Part shown: positions 4,703-6,182 of the stretch, piece after piece | Position numbering within the stretch: position 1 is the first letter of the stretch | Layout: each line of letters starts with the position of its first letter | Origin: Negativicutes bacterium | GTDB lineage: Bacteria; Bacillota_C; Negativicutes; Sporomusales_B; JARLHX01 | DNA: 6,182 bases | Reading direction: 5' to 3' | Assembly (NCBI GenBank): GCA_031292035.1 | Contig: JARLHX010000285.1 | Coordinates: forward strand, 1-6,182 | Translations under genes and position numbers: made by a program | Notes under the pieces: generated by a model | Seen by the model: only the letters and a program-made list of their open reading frames with translations | The model's database searches: none | What the model was told of the DNA's origin: nothing

Positions 4703-4724
4703 AAAAGCATTGACCACTGCTTTT
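4703..4724 (+). promoter_or_regulatory. Terminator-like hairpin in the leader of the 142-aa gene
   Basis: AAAAGCA (4703-4709) pairs with TGCTTTT (4718-4724), followed by TT. The stem is A/T-rich with few GC pairs, so it is only a candidate attenuator between the -10 box and the start codon. Confidence 0.25.
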
Positions 4725-4765
4725 TTCGCCTATTTGTTGAAAACAAAAAAAAGGAAGGTGTCCAT

Positions 4766-5194
4766 ATGAAAAAACGTGTGGTTACTGGGTTGCTGGTAAT
4801 CTGTCTGCTTTCCGTGGGAGTCATTCCTGCCGCGCAGGCTATCAGCCTCGGCGACGTTCTGAAGGTCGGCGGGGTTGGCATACTCATCAGTAAATTCGCC
4901 ACTCCCCTCAACAGCTTCATCAATACCCTGACTTTCAAACATGGCGCCGGCACAGACTATGCCACAAAAGTGGTGCCGATATTGACGATTGGTACAGGTG
5001 GATACATAGGTGCCGCTCAGGTTATCGGCTCCCAGGATTTGGTGGATCGGACCGAGGCGGTCATCCAGATCGAAGCCGACTTCAACAGCCAATTCCGGGT
5101 CAAGGCGCTGATTCCCATCGACAGCAAAAATCCGGTGAATTTTTCCCGGGTCAACGGGGTGGGCGTGTCGGCGATTATTGACATCAGAATCTAA
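4766..5194 (+). CDS. Exported hypothetical protein, 142 aa
   Basis: Probably secreted across the cytoplasmic membrane by the Sec route. Residues 1-25 form a textbook signal peptide: MKKR, a hydrophobic core VVTGLLVICLLSVGVIP, and an AQA cleavage site before ISLGD. There is no lipobox cysteine. The mature part (about 117 aa) is rich in glycine and beta-branched residues, with repeated short hydrophobic strands (VVPILTIGTGGYIGAAQVIG, AVIQIEADF, FRVKALIPID) and a C-terminal strand GVGVSAIIDIRI. I cannot assign a function; a cell-envelope or periplasmic role is likely from location only. The start was chosen from GGAAGGTG (4753-4760) five bases upstream; in-frame ATGs further up would place 37 extra residues before the signal peptide. 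It has its own promoter and terminator. Confidence 0.82.
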   Translation: MKKRVVTGLLVICLLSVGVIPAAQAISLGDVLKVGGVGILISKFATPLNSFINTLTFKHGAGTDYATKVVPILTIGTGGYIGAAQVIGSQDLVDRTEAVIQIEADFNSQFRVKALIPIDSKNPVNFSRVNGVGVSAIIDIRI

Positions 5195-5235
5195 CCCTAC
5201 AGCGGTTTGTTTTCGCGAAATACTTCCGCCGACTG

Positions 5236-5265
5236 AACAACAGGACCTGGTCCTGTTGTTTTTTT
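5236..5265 (+). terminator. Rho-independent terminator after the 142-aa gene
   Basis: AACAACAGGACC (5236-5247) and GGTCCTGTTGTT (5249-5260) are perfect inverted repeats around a single central base, followed by a run of T to 5265. It lies 41 bases after the stop codon. Confidence 0.9.
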
Positions 5266-5390
5266 CTTGCCTTAAGCGGCGGTCGCGAAGGGGGGTAGTC
5301 GATCTGTGATGACAGGTAGAAAATATACGCGTTTATTGCACGAAAGACATCAGATAGTTTTACATAATCCAACAACCTGGAGGCATTATA

Positions 5391-5426
5391 ATGATAAAAA
5401 TAGGATATTTCTGCCTTTTGAAATAA
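5391..5426 (+). CDS. Possible 11-codon leader peptide
   Basis: ATG at 5391 opens a frame encoding MIKIGYFCLLK and stopping at TAA 5424-5426. It has an excellent ribosome binding site: GGAGG (5379-5383) seven bases upstream. It lies 60 bases before the 48-aa membrane protein gene in the same orientation, where a translated leader could control expression. No run of a single regulatory amino acid is present. It is hydrophobic and too short for domain analysis, so a stand-alone peptide or a chance frame remain possible. Confidence 0.45.
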   Translation: MIKIGYFCLLK

Positions 5427-5466
5427 ATGTTGCCAAAGGGCTACCGCCGTATCCCCGTCAGACACA

Positions 5467-5488
5467 ATCGGTGGGAGGGACAACCGAT
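5467..5488 (+). promoter_or_regulatory. Hairpin holding the Shine-Dalgarno in its loop
   Basis: ATCGGT (5467-5472) pairs with ACCGAT (5483-5488). The ten-base loop contains the Shine-Dalgarno GGGAGGG, and the AT of the ATG start lies in the 3' arm. This could regulate initiation of the 48-aa gene. A six-base stem can also arise by chance. Confidence 0.35.
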
Positions 5489-5633
5489 GGGCAATTGGAT
5501 CATCGCCATCTTAGTTTTGTCGCTCAGTGTTATTTCCCTGTTCGTATACTCGGCCCAAAAAACGTCTCGCAACCGGATGTTCAAAGATTTGAACTATACC
5601 CAGATCCGGTATTTCCGTAAAAGATTGCCCTGA
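5487..5633 (+). CDS. Small single-pass membrane protein, 48 aa
   Basis: MGNWIIAILVLSLSVISLFV forms one transmembrane helix (about residues 4-23), followed by a strongly basic tail (QKTSRNRMFKDLNYTQIRYF, then RKRLP). By the positive-inside rule the tail would face the cytoplasm, with the short N-terminus outside. I do not recognise a family; size and shape fit regulatory or complex-associated small membrane proteins. GGGAGGG (5473-5479) seven bases upstream supports the ATG at 5487. An in-frame ATG at 5427 has no ribosome binding site. Upstream lies the 11-codon leader ORF; downstream a GC-rich hairpin at 5696-5729. Confidence 0.7.
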   Translation: MGNWIIAILVLSLSVISLFVYSAQKTSRNRMFKDLNYTQIRYFRKRLP

Positions 5634-5695
5634 ACTTCGCCAGGCTTTCATTATGTCACTTTTCCGGGATTCGAGGCATATCGTATAGCAAAGAC

Positions 5696-5734
5696 CGGCG
5701 CCCACCGCAAGGGACTATGCCGGGCGCCGACATT
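5696..5734 (+). terminator. GC-rich hairpin, possible weak terminator
   Basis: CGGCGCCC (5696-5703) and GGGCGCCG (5722-5729) form an eight-base GC stem with an 18-base loop, followed by ACATTTTG. The T-tract is short and begins three bases after the stem, so termination would be weak. Confidence 0.4.
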
Positions 5735-5813
5735 TTGATCCGTACCCTTCCCTAAAAACTACGGCAGCCGGGTGCTGCGGGTCTGACTGCGATTCGTGAC
5801 AGGCGGTGAAAGA

Positions 5814-6017
5814 ATGCGAAACCTTTTTATCCTCTGGTTTGCCTCATCGGTTGCATTATTGATCGCCCTTGGTGGCAACAGCCGGCCGGTCCGCAACCCT
5901 TCCGGGGGATTCGGTCAAGCGGACCTGGCTTCGTTACCCCCGACGATGGAAGATGAGCCTGATGATGATTTCACTGATTTCAGCATCAGGCAAAACCGTG
6001 CCATGCCGTCCGCATAG
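5814..6017 (+). CDS. Small exported or membrane-anchored acidic protein, 67 aa
   Basis: Not recognised. The N-terminus MRNLFILWFASSVALLIALG is a signal peptide or membrane anchor. It is followed by a basic, proline- and glycine-containing linker and the acidic stretch MEDEPDDDFTDF, ending in RQNRAMPSA. No clear signal-peptidase site, so a membrane anchor is as likely as secretion. The ATG at 5814 was chosen because the purine-rich AGGCGGTGAAAG directly precedes it, a mediocre ribosome binding site. An in-frame GTG at 5796 would add six residues. A small hairpin GCAGC (5764-5768) / GCTGC (5774-5778) lies upstream, and no promoter was identified. Confidence 0.58.
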   Translation: MRNLFILWFASSVALLIALGGNSRPVRNPSGGFGQADLASLPPTMEDEPDDDFTDFSIRQNRAMPSA

Positions 6018-6102
6018 TTATGGGCTGTCTGACATCGAGCTCGGACTCAGGGCAAAAGTTCTCGCTATATGCGGGAAATAAGAGCGTGATCATGCTTACC
6101 TA

Positions 6103-6129
6103 TTGACAGTTGCCGGTATCTATGATAAT
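6103..6129 (+). promoter_or_regulatory. Promoter for a gene beyond the right edge
   Basis: A perfect -35 TTGACA (6103-6108) is followed after 15 bases by GATAAT (6124-6129), a near-consensus -10. Spacing is a little short; ATAATC one base further gives 16. No start codon with a ribosome binding site follows before the window ends, so the gene it serves is not visible. Confidence 0.5.
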
Positions 6130-6182
6130 CTAAACAAGATTACTTACCGAAAATATGACTTATCGCGGCTGCGGAATGACCG

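Overview
The window looks like an accessory or inter-operon stretch from a Gram-positive-type (Firmicutes-lineage) chromosome. Nearly every gene has a strong AGGAGG-type ribosome binding site. Promoters are sigma-A-like, genes end in hairpin-plus-T-tract terminators, and base composition is near 50% GC. A secreted protein with a Sec signal peptide, a fragment of a chemotaxis receptor and a MGDG-synthase-type glycosyltransferase would fit a motile member of the Negativicutes (Sporomusaceae-like). That placement is inference; no 16S or other marker gene is present.

Layout, left to right. Positions 1-131 are the right end of an IS3-family insertion sequence (C-terminus of the transposase plus a probable terminal repeat). 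Next come two convincing enzymes on the minus strand: a MGDG synthase/UgtP-like glycosyltransferase (167-1336) and a metallo-beta-lactamase-fold hydrolase (1541-2284), separated by a strong terminator. The hydrolase has an unusual translation start, with a hairpin between the Shine-Dalgarno and the ATG.

From 2285 onward the window is a series of small genes without recognisable function. On the plus strand they encode 63 aa (2437-2628), 69 aa (2817-3026), 92 aa (3897-4175) and 62 aa (4229-4417, same operon as the 92-aa gene). A 142-aa exported protein (4766-5194), a 48-aa single-pass membrane protein (5487-5633) preceded by an 11-codon leader ORF, and a 67-aa membrane-anchored or exported acidic protein (5814-6017) follow. 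One 72-aa gene (3145-3363) lies on the minus strand. It has its own promoter and terminator and is flanked by 10-bp inverted repeats.

The small genes are mostly independent units, each with its own promoter or terminator, so they do not form one obvious pathway. Signs of past rearrangement are the IS end, a receptor-tip remnant (4480-4557) abutting a perfect 25-bp inverted repeat (4423-4476), and the inverted repeats around the 72-aa gene. No CRISPR array, tRNA, rRNA or recognised riboswitch was seen. A strong promoter at 6103-6129 points to a gene beyond the right edge.
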